Origin: Euphorbia lathyris
Lineage: Eukaryota > Streptophyta > Magnoliopsida > Malpighiales > Euphorbiaceae
Assembly (NCBI RefSeq): GCF_963576675.1
Contig: NC_088918.1
Location: 65,179,001 to 65,243,000 of the forward strand
Reading direction: 5' to 3'
Length of the DNA: 64,000 nt
Shown here: one piece after another, positions 10,701 through 20,265 of the stretch
How the letters are laid out: each line of letters begins with the position of its first letter
Numbering within the stretch: the stretch's first letter is position 1
The notes under the pieces: model-generated
Told to the model about the DNA's origin: nothing
Databases searched by the model: none
Seen by the model: the letters and a program-made list of their open reading frames with translations, nothing else
Position numbers and translations under genes: made by a program

Positions 10701-11860
10701 CATGGAGACCCTCCTTAGAATTAGAGGAGTTAAGATTAGTAATCATGAGGAAGACAAGGACAGGCATTATTGGGGCCCTGACTAACAATGGCGCTTATTC
10801 TTGTAAGTCAGCCTTTGAAGCTTTTACCCCTAACAGGGCCGATCCTCTCTCGGATATTTGGAAATCCATTTGGGCCCTTAAAATCCCTTACCGTATTAGG
10901 AGTTTCCTGTGGCTGGGAGTCAAGAAAAGGTTGCTTACTAACTCGGATAGGCACAGATGGCACTTGGCGGATTCAGGAGCTTGCAGTAGATGCAGAGGCC
11001 ATGATGAAACTTTGTGCCATGCTCTGAGGGATTGCCCTAAGAGTAAAGAGGTTTGGAAGAAGATTCTCCCTCACCACATTCTTCCTTCCTTCATGGCCCA
11101 TTCTGAGTATGACTGGTTCTCTGATGGTGCTAGTGGGAAATTAATGGCTAACATGGAGCATGGTGACATTTTCTTTGCTATCATCTGTCACCAAATTTGG
11201 AAGTGGAGGAACGAGGAGATTTTTGCTGATAAAATTGTCCTTATTCCTGACTTACTTGATTTCTTCTTGAAAAAACTCTCTATTATTACTGAGAGCTTAA
11301 AAGGGGATCCCCTTGTCAGGTCTACCCAGAAAAGAGAGGTCCACCTTGTTGGTTGGAGCAAGCCGAGAGAAGGGGTAGTGAAGCTGAATACGGATGGCTC
11401 CTGCCTTAGCAATGGCAAGATTGCTGCCGGAGGAGTTCTTCGTGATGCGGGTGGCGCCTAGCTGGCTGGGTTTACCCAGAACCTGGGGATGGGTTCTTCC
11501 TTTTCGGCGGAACTTTGGGGTATTCTCTCGGGTATCAAGCTTGCCATTAGCCTGGGTGTTAAGAGGTTATCTGTGGAATCTGATAACATGGAGGCAATCA
11601 ACAGGATTTCTGATAACCAGGCTATTTGTCTTAACAGCCAAAATCTTATCAAAGCTATTTTAAGGCTTCGCCCTTCCTTTGAGTTCTTAAAGTTCAACCA
11701 CATTTACAGGGAACAGAACCGAGTTGCGGATCGATTGGCGGCAGCTGGGCATGAGGGGATGTTAGGTGTTTCTACCCTTTCTGATCTTCCCATCTTTCTT
11801 TCGTCTCTTCTTTTAGAGGATAGGATTGGGGTTAGCCTTCCTAGGCTGATCCCGTGTTAG
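7790..11860 (+). pseudogene. LINE2 ORF2 (endonuclease, RT, zf-RVT, RNase H), multiple stops
   Basis: One frame carries almost the whole protein of about 1,350 residues. Endonuclease: WNVRGAASK, VAGDFNDIA, RLDKVYAN and RHYDHCPIL, where the Ser usual before DH is Tyr. RT: GRQMMDNVVIAQEVV, ALKLDLEKAYDRLNW, GIRQGDPMSPF and FFADDVMLF. The zf-RVT region shows the knuckle CSRCRGHDETLCHALRDC. RNase H shows NTDGS, AELWG, ESDNME and REQNRVADRLA, so the D-E-D-D residues are kept. In-frame stops lie at 8003, 9587, 10304, 10394, 10592 and 11459, each at a position expected to be Trp. A frameshift at the C-run near 10607 is reversed near 10782. The reading was anchored by direct comparison with LINE1. Confidence 0.93.
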
Positions 11861-11908
11861 TTTTCTTTGTTTGTTTGTTTTCCTTTCATGTTTCTACCAA
11901 AAAAAAAA

Positions 11909-11925
11909 ACAATACACTTTTATAT
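11909..11925 (+). repeat. LINE2 target-site duplication, 3' copy
   Basis: Exact copy of the 17 bp at 5388-5404, starting in the last A of the poly(A) run. Together they give the pre-insertion sequence gaatatt-TSD-tgttaac. Confidence 0.95.
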
Positions 11926-12039
11926 TGTTAACTTTATTCTCTCATTTCTCTACTATCTATTTTTTTTATTACACGGAGGCAAAAGCCTTAAATTTAAATC
12001 AGGGATCATGTCATCTGGAAAGACACGTTTCACTAAAAT

Positions 12040-12500
12040 CAGAACTTAAAATAATCTGGATGCCTGCAGAGGCTCCTCACATTCGTGAAGACCTAAAGAC
12101 AATTGTTCTGCGTAGTTCGCTATCCAATCCACAGCCCTATTCCCCTCACGAAGGGTGTGGACTAATCTTACTTCTCAACGCCAATTGTAAATCTTGCAAC
12201 ACTTTTCAATGAACCAATAGCATCTATATCGGTTGTCCCCCTTCTCCTTCATCATGCTGATAACGCTTGCAGAGTCGAGTTCAAAAATAATTTTCTTAAA
12301 ACCTCTATCCCAAGCAATTCGTAGTCCAATATATAAACCCCATAACTCGGCAAAGCGGTACCGATACCCAAATTGACCGCATAACCACCAATCCATTTAC
12401 GAAACTCATCACGAAAAGTTCCTCCCGCATCTGCCGAGCCTGGATTTCCTTTGCTCGACCAATCACTATCTAATGTTTTTAATATATATATATCAATCAT
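12040..12500 (-). pseudogene. RNase H-like (RVT_3) relic, possibly a LINE 3' end
   Basis: Reading downwards from 12500, the frames contain NPGSADAGGTFRDEF, then FAELWGLYIGLRIAWDRGF, ELDSASVI and finally REGNRAVDWIANYA. These are the strand and helix motifs of the plant RNase H domain found at LINE ORF2 ends and in stand-alone RVT_3 proteins. At least two frameshifts separate the pieces. LINE2 landed about 130 bp from its 3' side, so the relic is older. Confidence 0.75.
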
Positions 12501-12753
12501 AATTCATATATTTTTCATTTTCATACTTAAACACCAAATTAAAAGTAATGTATTCTGATTAGGCATAACAGTGTATGAGAGTGACCATATTATTATTTTT
12601 TTATATATTTCCTCTTGCAACCTTAACATTTTTTTTTAATCTCACTTGTGGAAAAAATAATTAAAGCTCAATCCATTGCCTTTTATAAGCTGAGAGACAT
12701 TTTTTTCTTTCAATTCCTAAAAGTAAAAACCATACGTATACATATGAATATTG

Positions 12754-12762
12754 ATATTTTAA
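12754..12762. repeat. 9-bp TSD of the Mutator-like element, left copy
   Basis: atattttaa precedes the gggtaaatt terminus and is repeated exactly at 14659-14667. A 9-bp duplication is diagnostic of Mutator-like elements. Confidence 0.9.
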
Positions 12763-13385
12763 GGGTAAATTACAAAACTAGATAAAATGGGAGGTCTATT
12801 TACATATTTAACCCATTTACTCAACCTACTACATATCTAGACTGTTTTTGTGTGACTTTCCCATAATACCCCAATCTTTCATCTTCTCCTTCCTCTTCCC
12901 CTTCCTTACGGTTTCCTCTTCACCCAAAATAGCTTCTCCTCCTCCTTCCACAAAAATCTAACCTGCAAAATCTTCAACACATTTCCCCCACCTCTCTCTC
13001 CATTAGACATATTCTTTTACCTCCGTCGGGCCATAAAGATTGCAAAGAATACCTAAAAGAGAATTTAGACGCCACTTTCTGAGGCTGAGCGGCAACCAGA
13101 GTAGATTCTCTCGATTCAACTTACTTACATGCAATGTGTTTATACGAGCCTCCAAAGATCCACCGACGGAGATCGGCGGAGCAATACCGTGAATCCATGT
13201 TTTTAAACAAAGAGTATCCATTTCTGATTAATGTTAATTTTGGCTTTGAGTGATATTTAATGTTGTTATTGTGGCAATCTTATTGTAAATTTTGATAATG
13301 TTATGATTTTAATGTTAGAATCCGTTGTTGTTTGCCATTTTTTGTTATATACCACTTAGCGAATTTTGTTAAAAACACATCCAGA

Positions 13386-13573
13386 CTTCGCATATGCTAA
13401 TTAAAATCATCAACTAAACCAAACATTCACTTCGCAGGCTTTGCATATGCTAATTAAAATCATCAACTAAACCAAACATGAGCTTCGCAGACTTCGCATA
13501 TGCTAATTAAAATCACGAACTAAACCAAACATTTGCTTCGCATATTAGTTTCGCAGGCTTTGCATATGCTAAC
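13386..13573. repeat. 53-bp tandem repeat inside the Mutator-like element
   Basis: Units with gcatatgctaattaaaatca followed by aactaaaccaaacat start at about 13390, 13443 and 13496. A partial fourth unit starts at 13562 after a 13-bp insertion. The hAT element inserted in this last unit at the gctaac sequence. Confidence 0.85.
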
Positions 13574-14495
13574 TAGGGGTGGGCACGGTTCGGTTAACCG
13601 GTCCAATAAGGAAAATAATTAACCAAACCATTACCTTCGGGTTTTTAACCCTGTAAACCGAAACCGGTCTAGATAAATCGGTTAACCAACAACCGGTTAA
13701 TCATTAATGTCGGTTAGGTTTTTCGGTTAACGGTTTTAAACCAATTCATACTGGTTAACCAAAAATCAACAGTTAACCATAATTTTTATCCAAACCTAAA
13801 TTTTTAAACAATATTAAAAAAATCCACATTAAGAATAATTCAAATGAAACGAATTCATATAAAATCGGTAAATCAAAACAAGCAACAACGAAATAAACTC
13901 ACCTGAAATGACGAAGCGAAAGAAGTAAATCGGAGATGAAGAGGAGAAGCTGGCAAGATGTAAATCCAAATTGTGAATCCTCCAAACTCAGAGCAAGAAG
14001 AGAGGAGGAGAGGAAGAGATACGACGGGATTGGAAGAGGCGGTCGGTGTGAGAGAGGAGAGGAAGAGAGGCGGTCGGCGGCAGCTGTTCTTTACAAGGTT
14101 TAGCAATCGGCGGTCGGCTGTGTTAAAGGTTTAGCAAACGATGGTGGGTGAGAGTGAGAGAGGAGAAGAATAGAAAATAAAATAGGGTTTCACTGCACAC
14201 ATTTGTTAATAGGGTTTTTGTTTTTGTTTTTTAATTTTATATATTAATAATATATGTCTTTTTTAATTTTATGTTTTTTTATATTAATATATATATTTTT
14301 TAAATTTATATTTATTAAACGGTTCGGTTAACCGTTAACCGCGGTTTTTTCCAAGCGAAACCGAAACCGAAACCGGTAACCACTTATTTTTTTAACCATT
14401 AAGAAAACCGCCGGTTCGGTTAACCGTTTTTTTCGGTTCGGATTACCGGTTTCCGGTTCGGTTACCGGTTTGGTCGGGTTTTTTGCCCACCCCTA
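13574..14495. mobile_element. Non-autonomous hAT element nested in the Mutator-like element
   Basis: The ends are taggggtgggc and its reverse complement gcccaccccta. An exact 8-bp TSD, atgctaac, lies at 13566-13573 and 14496-14503. Both subterminal regions are packed with cggttaaccg-type motifs, probable transposase-binding repeats. The internal minus-strand region from about 14220 to 13860 looks like the CT-rich 5' leader of an autonomous parent, with a possible splice donor (cag/gtgagt) near 13900. No transposase domain remains. Confidence 0.93.
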
Positions 14496-15017
14496 ATGCT
14501 AACTTCTGCGAAGTCAGACGAGAGGAAGACAGGCACGCGTAAATATTGAGAGTATTATGGGAAAGTCACATAAAAACAGTCTAGATATGTAGTAGGTTGA
14601 GTAAATGAGTTAAATATATAAATAAGCATTCCATTTAACCTAATTTTGTAATTTACCCATATTTTAATGCAAAATTCTTCGTTATATTCCCTAACTTATT
14701 GTAGGCAATTTTAAAATCAGACATAATTTGAAACACTAAATATTGATACACTTTTATATATGAAGAATTTTACATCAAAATATCAATACTTATATTGATA
14801 TTTAGCAATTGAATGATAAAATGTCTCTCAACTTATCACATTTACCGTGAGCTTTATTGATTTTTTCTGAGTGAAACTAAAAAAATAAAATGTTAAAGAT
14901 TGTACAAATTTATATTTAAGCATGAAAATGAGGATTGTCAAAATTTGGACTGAATAGATACCTGATTGATTTGGGCCAAATTCACTCTTCATACCAACTT
15001 AAGGGGTGAATTTACCA

Positions 15018-16530
15018 TTTATTCCCGAAAAAAACAGAGAAAAACTAAAATATGATCCTAAATTCAACGGTTGCTCAACCAATTAACCAACCCAACAATC
15101 AAAATAATACTAACATTTTCTTTTTTGTCTTACCAAATTCTTTTTTTATTTGAGCCCTTTAGTGGAGAGTATATAATCGTAATTTTATAAATAAACACTC
15201 ATGTTGCGTATGGACACACTCAAAGACAATCACCTGTCCATGATTATCTTTTAATTAACAAATTTAATCATAATTACCTCTACTCTTATTGTACTTGCCA
15301 ATGTACGTGTATATTTTATGATTAAGAAATTTTTATTCATCACTTATTCATTTTAAACTAGTAATATACCGTTAAAAAATTTCAAAGTATATAATATATA
15401 TATTGACGTATTTCAAATTATTCTACACCCTATTTATCGGTTATATATTTAAGCCACAACCTGACAAAAATTAACAATGAAAGTCTTATTTAATACAAAA
15501 TTTCCGAATGCGAATATTTCGAACTCGGAATTATAGGAGATTCGTTCTAGATATTTGTTAATATGATTCTCTCTACCTTTGATCTGTCTCTCTAGAGATG
15601 AGATTCTTCCAGATTAAGAGTATTATAGTCTAACTCTAATTAGTTGGGTCTCTGCCTTTGTCTTGTAGGATCACAAAGAGAACTCTTAACTGGACCTTTC
15701 AGGAAGTCATCAGGATCCTCATAAGGAATTTCACACGGACGTTATCGATGGTACGATGAGATGAGACTTGAGAAATCATCATCATTTCATCAGGTACAGA
15801 TATGAGAATTGATCGGAGCTGCTACCTCGGAACCAACAACCAAGGCTTTCGTCATTTCCTCAAGTTTCTCATATCTTTATAGGAAGTGCTTATATTCCTT
15901 CTTTTATTGAGACATACAAACAACTTATAAACAGAATTACGGGATTCTTAAGCCCTGAAGACTCGAGCGTTTTTACATGTTTTCTCTCTAGGATGACATC
16001 GTGATGCGCTGAAACTCAAAACGTTGTTCCAACCAATAGGGTTAATGCTAGACTTGAAGATGTGTTCCGAACCCAAGAAGAAGAGTAAATATCAATTACA
16101 ATTTATGACGTGAATAGAAGATTATTCCCTATTCTAGGTTACACTTGTATACAAGAATTTGGTGCAGTGAGTGTAGAAGAACCTAAGACAGTGGCTACGA
16201 ATTTGGTAATGGCGGAAGAAGAAGATGTCGCAAAACTTTTTTCCCGAAATCATCCCTTTCTTTTAACAAAGTTAGGGCAGTTGCTGCGAATTTGATAACG
16301 ATGCAAACCACAAGGTTTCGTTTGTTTGTAACGAAAAATACCACAAGATCTCATTTGCAACAAAAAATACCATAAAACACAAACTTGAATTTATCATTGA
16401 ATCACCATATAACTCTTATTTTCACACGTAAGATTTATCATTGAATCACCATATATAACTTTTCTTTTCACACTTAGGATCAACGATGGAAATATTACAT
16501 GTTGCATAACATTGATCCTAAGCCGAATTA
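15018..16530. other. AT-rich spacer, no supported gene
   Basis: Codon-like stretches such as 16110-16295 (a 61-codon ORF) match no family I recognise. The interval 15480-16300 has a more mixed base composition and may be the decayed internal region of the minus-strand copia element whose primer-binding site lies at 16531, but no motif can be read. Confidence 0.4.
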
Positions 16531-16680
16531 TGAGCTTTGATACCACTTATTTGGATCCGGAGAGCTTTTGCTATTGGAGAGATACTTCAAATCTTGTAAA
16601 AGAGTATATTTATAGGCTTGAAAATGCATCCAATCCTAAACCTTAAGATAATAGATAATGCTTAACTATTAGGGCCGTCT
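16531..16680 (-). mobile_element. Relic of a copia LTR end with primer-binding site
   Basis: Read on the minus strand, tggtatcaaagctca (16545-16531) differs at one base from the usual initiator-Met tRNA primer-binding site TGGTATCAGAGC. Upstream, as expected for a 5' LTR end, are tctccaatagcaaaagctct and a TATA-like cctataaatatact. The LTR's other end and the internal genes are not recognisable. Confidence 0.5.
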
Positions 16681-17330
16681 TAAACATTTTTGGGGCCATG
16701 TGCTAAATGAAAAAATAATTGGGCCATATTCAGGACAAAATTAATACTTTCATATAATAATAATAGTTCCTACAAAATGAAACACCAAAATACTTATAAC
16801 TTGATTTTTAACGAAATAAATATAATAATTAAATTAGATATTATATAACAATAATAATAAGAATAATAATAAAAAAATTGGGCCCCTTAAAACTTTTAAA
16901 GTGTTAGTTTTCTGGATAAGTTAATATTCACTTAACTTTTCACATAATAATTAATAATAATCTATTTAGATTTGTATAAAAGAAAAAATTGGACCCCTTA
17001 AATTTAGAACCCTATGCGGAAGAGTTCATTGTACCCCTCTGCTACTCCCTTGCTAATCATGTACCCATCATTCTTTTCATATTCTTTCAATGTGGAAATT
17101 TCAATTCCAACTGATATGTGCATTTAACAAAATTCTGGAAGATCGATTTCAGGAATCTAAAACACAATGAAATAATACAAACTGTCACAATTGGTTATAT
17201 GATAATAGATTTTGACATAGAATTATAATAATATTTTGACCATAGTAATTGTATAGGGCATGATAAAATTGGGCCATAATCACTTATTAGGCCTCGATTG
17301 GTGGCTTTCTATGCCTGCCTGATTACCTCT
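16665..17330. repeat. Decayed DNA-transposon-like repeat rich in gggcc blocks
   Basis: The segment opens with tattagggccgtcttaaac and contains repeated ttgggcc and gaccccttaaa motifs, like short non-autonomous repeats common in eudicots. No paired termini or TSD were found, so the class is open. Confidence 0.3.
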
Positions 17331-17836
17331 TTACACGTATTTTTAAAGCAAACATAATTGTTTACAATGTAGACTGACTTTAGTAAATCAAATATAACTT
17401 TAATATTTTAATAACCAATTATATTTCAAAATAATTTTATTTATTGATAATAACATCTCAATACAATTAGGAAGCCAAATCATATGTCGATAAATAATTT
17501 ATTAGTTTCTTCCTTTTTATCCAATATATTTTTTAGTCTTTTATTTTAAAAAACTCATTATAAGATCTTTATTTTTTTTATTATTAACTATTTGGTCATT
17601 TTATCTATTTTTTTTAAATTTTTAATCGTTATATTTGATAAATCGACAGACAGAAAATAAAGAGTAACATGACCATTTTGTATTGTATTATGACTGTCCT
17701 GAAAGTTAAGATATGTTCGGTTAAAAATCTAAAAAAAAGTAGACAAAAGAATCAATGCGTTAATATTGATAAAAAAAATAGGAACCTTAAAATGTGTTTT
17801 CAAAATAAGGGACTAAGCAGTATTACATAAAAAAAA
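17331..17836. other. AT-rich spacer, nothing recognised
   Basis: Homopolymer-rich AT sequence. No coding, RNA or repeat structure is supported. Confidence 0.5.
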
Positions 17837-18995
17837 ATGAAGACTAATAAATTATTTATATTGGAGCTCAATGAAATTGTTTATATGTATCAATCTATAG
17901 GTTACCGCAATCCTCAGTTTTCTAATCATGTGTTCTTGTTACGCAAATCACTTTATTGTCCCAAACAAGTGCCTAAAGCTTGGTACAAACGGTCTGTCAA
18001 CTATGCTTCATCCATTGGTTTCACAAATAGCAAATGTGACAATTCTTTATTCATATATCGACATGGCACTCGTATTGCTTATCTCTTACTCTATGTTGAT
18101 GATATAATATTAATAGCTTCTTCTGATGGTCTACGGATACATATCATTAATCTTCTTAGTTCAGAATTTGCTATGAAGGACATGGGACAACTTCACTCCT
18201 TTTTTGAGTATTTCAGCCACTCATTATAAAGATAGCCTCTTTTTATCCCAACGGAAGTATGCTACAAACATTGTTGAACGTGCAGGAATGTCCAACTGCA
18301 AACCGGTCGCCACATCAGTTAATACTAAACCGAAGCTCAGTACAACAAGCGGTTCCTCTCAGGCTGATGCCACACTTCTCCACTTTTCCTTCCCCCACAC
18401 CTACTGTACGCACTCCGCTACGCCCAACAACCCACCTGCCCCAATTACCCACCACACTTCCCTCACCCGCCCAATCATCCCCCAAATTGGGCCAAACCTA
18501 CCAGAACCCACCCAAATTTGTCCAATTCGCCTCCTCCTATTATGTCTGAAACCAACCCTCAACCCCACCCAAACCAAACCCGCCCCATAACTCACAGTCA
18601 ACACGATATACATAAACACAATCCCAAATATAGTGTTCATACTCAAACCTCCAAATCTCCCATTCCCCCGCAATCCTCTAGCCGCTATGCGCGATCCGAG
18701 TTGGAAAATGGCTATGGACAATGAATTCAATGCTCTAATTAAAAATAGGACGTGGGATTTAGTACCGCGTCCACCTGGTGTTAATATTATTCGGTTCCTA
18801 TGGATTCTTACTCATAAAGAGAATGCTAAAGGTGTGTTTGAGAGGCATAAAGCCCCGTCTTGTATGTGATGGCAAAACTCAATAGGCTGACATTGATTGT
18901 GGGGAGACATTCACTCTAGTTGCTAAGCCTGCTACCATTCATACTGTTCTTAGCTTGGCCTTGTCCAAGTCATGGCCACTCCATCAACTACAATA
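17837..18995 (+). pseudogene. Copia reverse transcriptase relic with its two halves in swapped order
   Basis: Segment A (17860-18365) encodes the second half of a Ty1/copia RT: CDNSLFIYRHG, LLLYVDDIIL (the YVDD catalytic motif), SSEFAMKDMGQL and, after a frameshift, KDSLFLSQRKYA and SNCKPVATSVNTKPKL. Segment B (18370-18990) encodes what should precede it: a Pro/Thr-rich linker, then RNPLAAMRDPSWKMAMDNEF, NRTWDLVPRPPG, GVFERHK and a decayed GETFSPVAKPATI-like stretch that stops at the sequence before the DVKNAFL motif. B ends almost exactly where A begins, so the region is permuted. It has several frameshifts and no LTR or integrase. Confidence 0.85.
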
Positions 18996-19196
18996 TGAAA
19001 ACAATAAATGTAATATATTTTCCAATAAAATTGTACTTTACTCTCTATTTTACTTTTTATTTTGGTTCATATATTTATTTCGTTTTACTTTTTAATTTTT
19101 AGATTAATTTCACTTTTGATCCTTACACTTATATATTTTTAAATTTTTTTCTCAAAAAATAATTTGAACTAAATTTTAATTTTTTATTTTTGTTTT

Positions 19197-19214
19197 GATA
19201 TTGTACTTATTTAT
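19197..19214. repeat. Extra copy of the LINE3 target sequence
   Basis: gatattgtacttatttat occurs here, again at 19229 and again at 20251. The first two flank an A-rich 14-bp segment. This may be a small duplication made during or before the LINE3 insertion. Confidence 0.5.
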
Positions 19215-19228
19215 CTCCTAAAAAAAAA

Positions 19229-20265
19229 GATATTGTACTTATTTTTTATGAAAGGTTGGGACGAGAGAGCGGCTTGTCCCAGACATCCCGACTAGGTCGG
19301 CACCCCTGGACCAAGCGCCCTAAAACCCTTTATATTAAACAAAAAGAAAAGTCCACAAGGGGGAAGAAAGCAAAATTAAGAAAACCTAGGGTGACTAATA
19401 TTACAAATGTCATCCTGAATAAATGAATGGCAGAAGCTAGGAGCGGACGACCACCAGGTAATATTCGAAGCTGCAACCCCGGACTTTGCGAGAGCATCCG
19501 CTACTCGGTTTCCTTCACGGTAGATATGCGTTATTTGGATGTTCATACCCGAAGAGATGCTTAAGCATTCTAACCAGTCTTGACGAAGTTTCCAAGGAGC
19601 CTGAAGCGACCGTTGTCTAAACAAATTCACAACATAGATCGAGTCTGATTCAACCCACAGATTCGGCCAATTCTTTTCCCAAGCTAATTTTATCGCAAAC
19701 ATTATAGCTTTCATTTCGGCGACATAAGCAAAGGTACAGGAAATAGGAAAGGCGAAGCAGCCTTTCGGGAAGCCCCTCGAGTTGCGAAAGACACCACCAG
19801 CGCCGGCATCTCCGGGTGCTCCGAGCGCTGAACCATCCACTTTCACTTTAATCCATCCCGCAGGAGGGGCAATCCACCGAACCAAGATGATGTTGGGGGC
19901 TACAGGAGGTCGAGCCGTCATTTGTAGGTTCGAAATGACGATGCTTTAGTAAGCGAACAGTAGGCTCGTGGTTTCTGTTGTGTCTCCTGAGTCAAACGGC
20001 GGAGGAGGCCAATGGAGTTTTGGATTGAAGGGAGCACCGCATTGAATATTGCTTCATTTCTAACATGCCAAATCAACCAAATGCAGGAGACAACAGCTAC
20101 CCGCCAAAGCAAAGTAACCTGCGCACAAAATTTAATGTTAAAGAGCGAAGCTAGAAAGTCATTCCATTGCGAGTTCGTTGGGATTTGACATCCGAACCAC
20201 CGCTGCAATTCACGCCACAGGCAATCTGCAAAACAACAACTTATAAAAATGATATTGTACTTATT
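19229..20265 (-). mobile_element. LINE3: 5'-truncated LINE with TSDs
   Basis: The 15-bp duplication gatattgtacttatt lies at 19229-19243 and 20251-20265. Between them, on the minus strand, are the end of the zf-RVT region and the RNase H domain of a LINE, a 3' UTR of about 130 bp and a very short A tail (tttt on the plus strand). At about 1.0 kb it is a typical 5'-truncated copy. Its 3' UTR is GC-rich compared with the flanks. Confidence 0.85.
19376..20250 (-). pseudogene. LINE3 ORF2 C-terminus (zf-RVT end and RNase H)
   Basis: The frame from 20208 reads RELQRWFGCQIP, SQWNDFLASLF and IWLIWHVRNEAIF, the usual spacer after the zf-RVT knuckle. A frameshift near 19940 leads into the 181-codon RNase H frame (19921-19376). 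That frame has KVDGSALG, EMKAIMFAIKLAW, WVESDSIYVV and YREGNRVADALAKSG, so all four catalytic acids are present. The N-terminal two thirds of ORF2 are missing. The fragment is non-functional for transposition, but the RNase H domain itself is uninterrupted. Confidence 0.88.

Larger units (their letters stand above)
5405..11908 (+). mobile_element. LINE2: full-length L1-type non-LTR retrotransposon with TSD and poly(A)
   Basis: The element of about 6.5 kb has a 5' UTR (5405-5657), ORF1 (5658-7756), ORF2 (7790-11860), a short 3' UTR and an A-run (11899-11909), flanked by a perfect 17-bp TSD. Domain order is DUF4283-like and zinc knuckle, endonuclease, RT, zf-RVT, RNase H. The perfect TSD argues for a moderate age, but the ORFs carry frameshifts and six nonsense codons, so this copy is dead. 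It resembles LINE1 only at the protein level and is a separate lineage member. Confidence 0.95.
12763..14658. mobile_element. Non-autonomous Mutator-like element (possible Pack-MULE)
   Basis: Inverted repeats of about 115 bp begin gggtaaattacaaaa at both ends and include the shared block cctactacatatctagact. A perfect 9-bp TSD flanks them. The 1.9-kb body has no MURA transposase. The segment 12880-13225 is richer in GC than its surroundings and has a 72-codon minus-strand ORF of unknown origin (13003-13221), so capture of a host gene fragment is possible but unproven. It also contains a 53-bp tandem repeat and a later hAT insertion. Confidence 0.92.
12515..15017. repeat. Fold-back repeat (inner left arm and right arm), interrupted by the Mutator-like element
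   Basis: Bases 12515-12762 and the reverse complement of about 14668-14945 share a series of matched blocks, for example aagctgagagacattt with aagttgagagacattt, and attgatatttt in both. The match continues from 14945 to 15017 against 5209-5285. Removing LINE2, the RNase H relic and the Mutator-like element leaves a palindrome of roughly 0.7 kb, typical of a fold-back or MITE-type element. No coding sequence belongs to it. Confidence 0.6.

Noticed and set aside
11867..12212. ORFs after LINE2 as small genes
   Set aside because: They cross poly(A), the TSD and, in the wrong strand, the RNase H relic. No domain or codon pattern supports them.
18401..18730. 109-codon minus-strand ORF
   Set aside because: It is antisense to the Pro/Thr-rich linker of the copia relic; the composition explains the long open frame.
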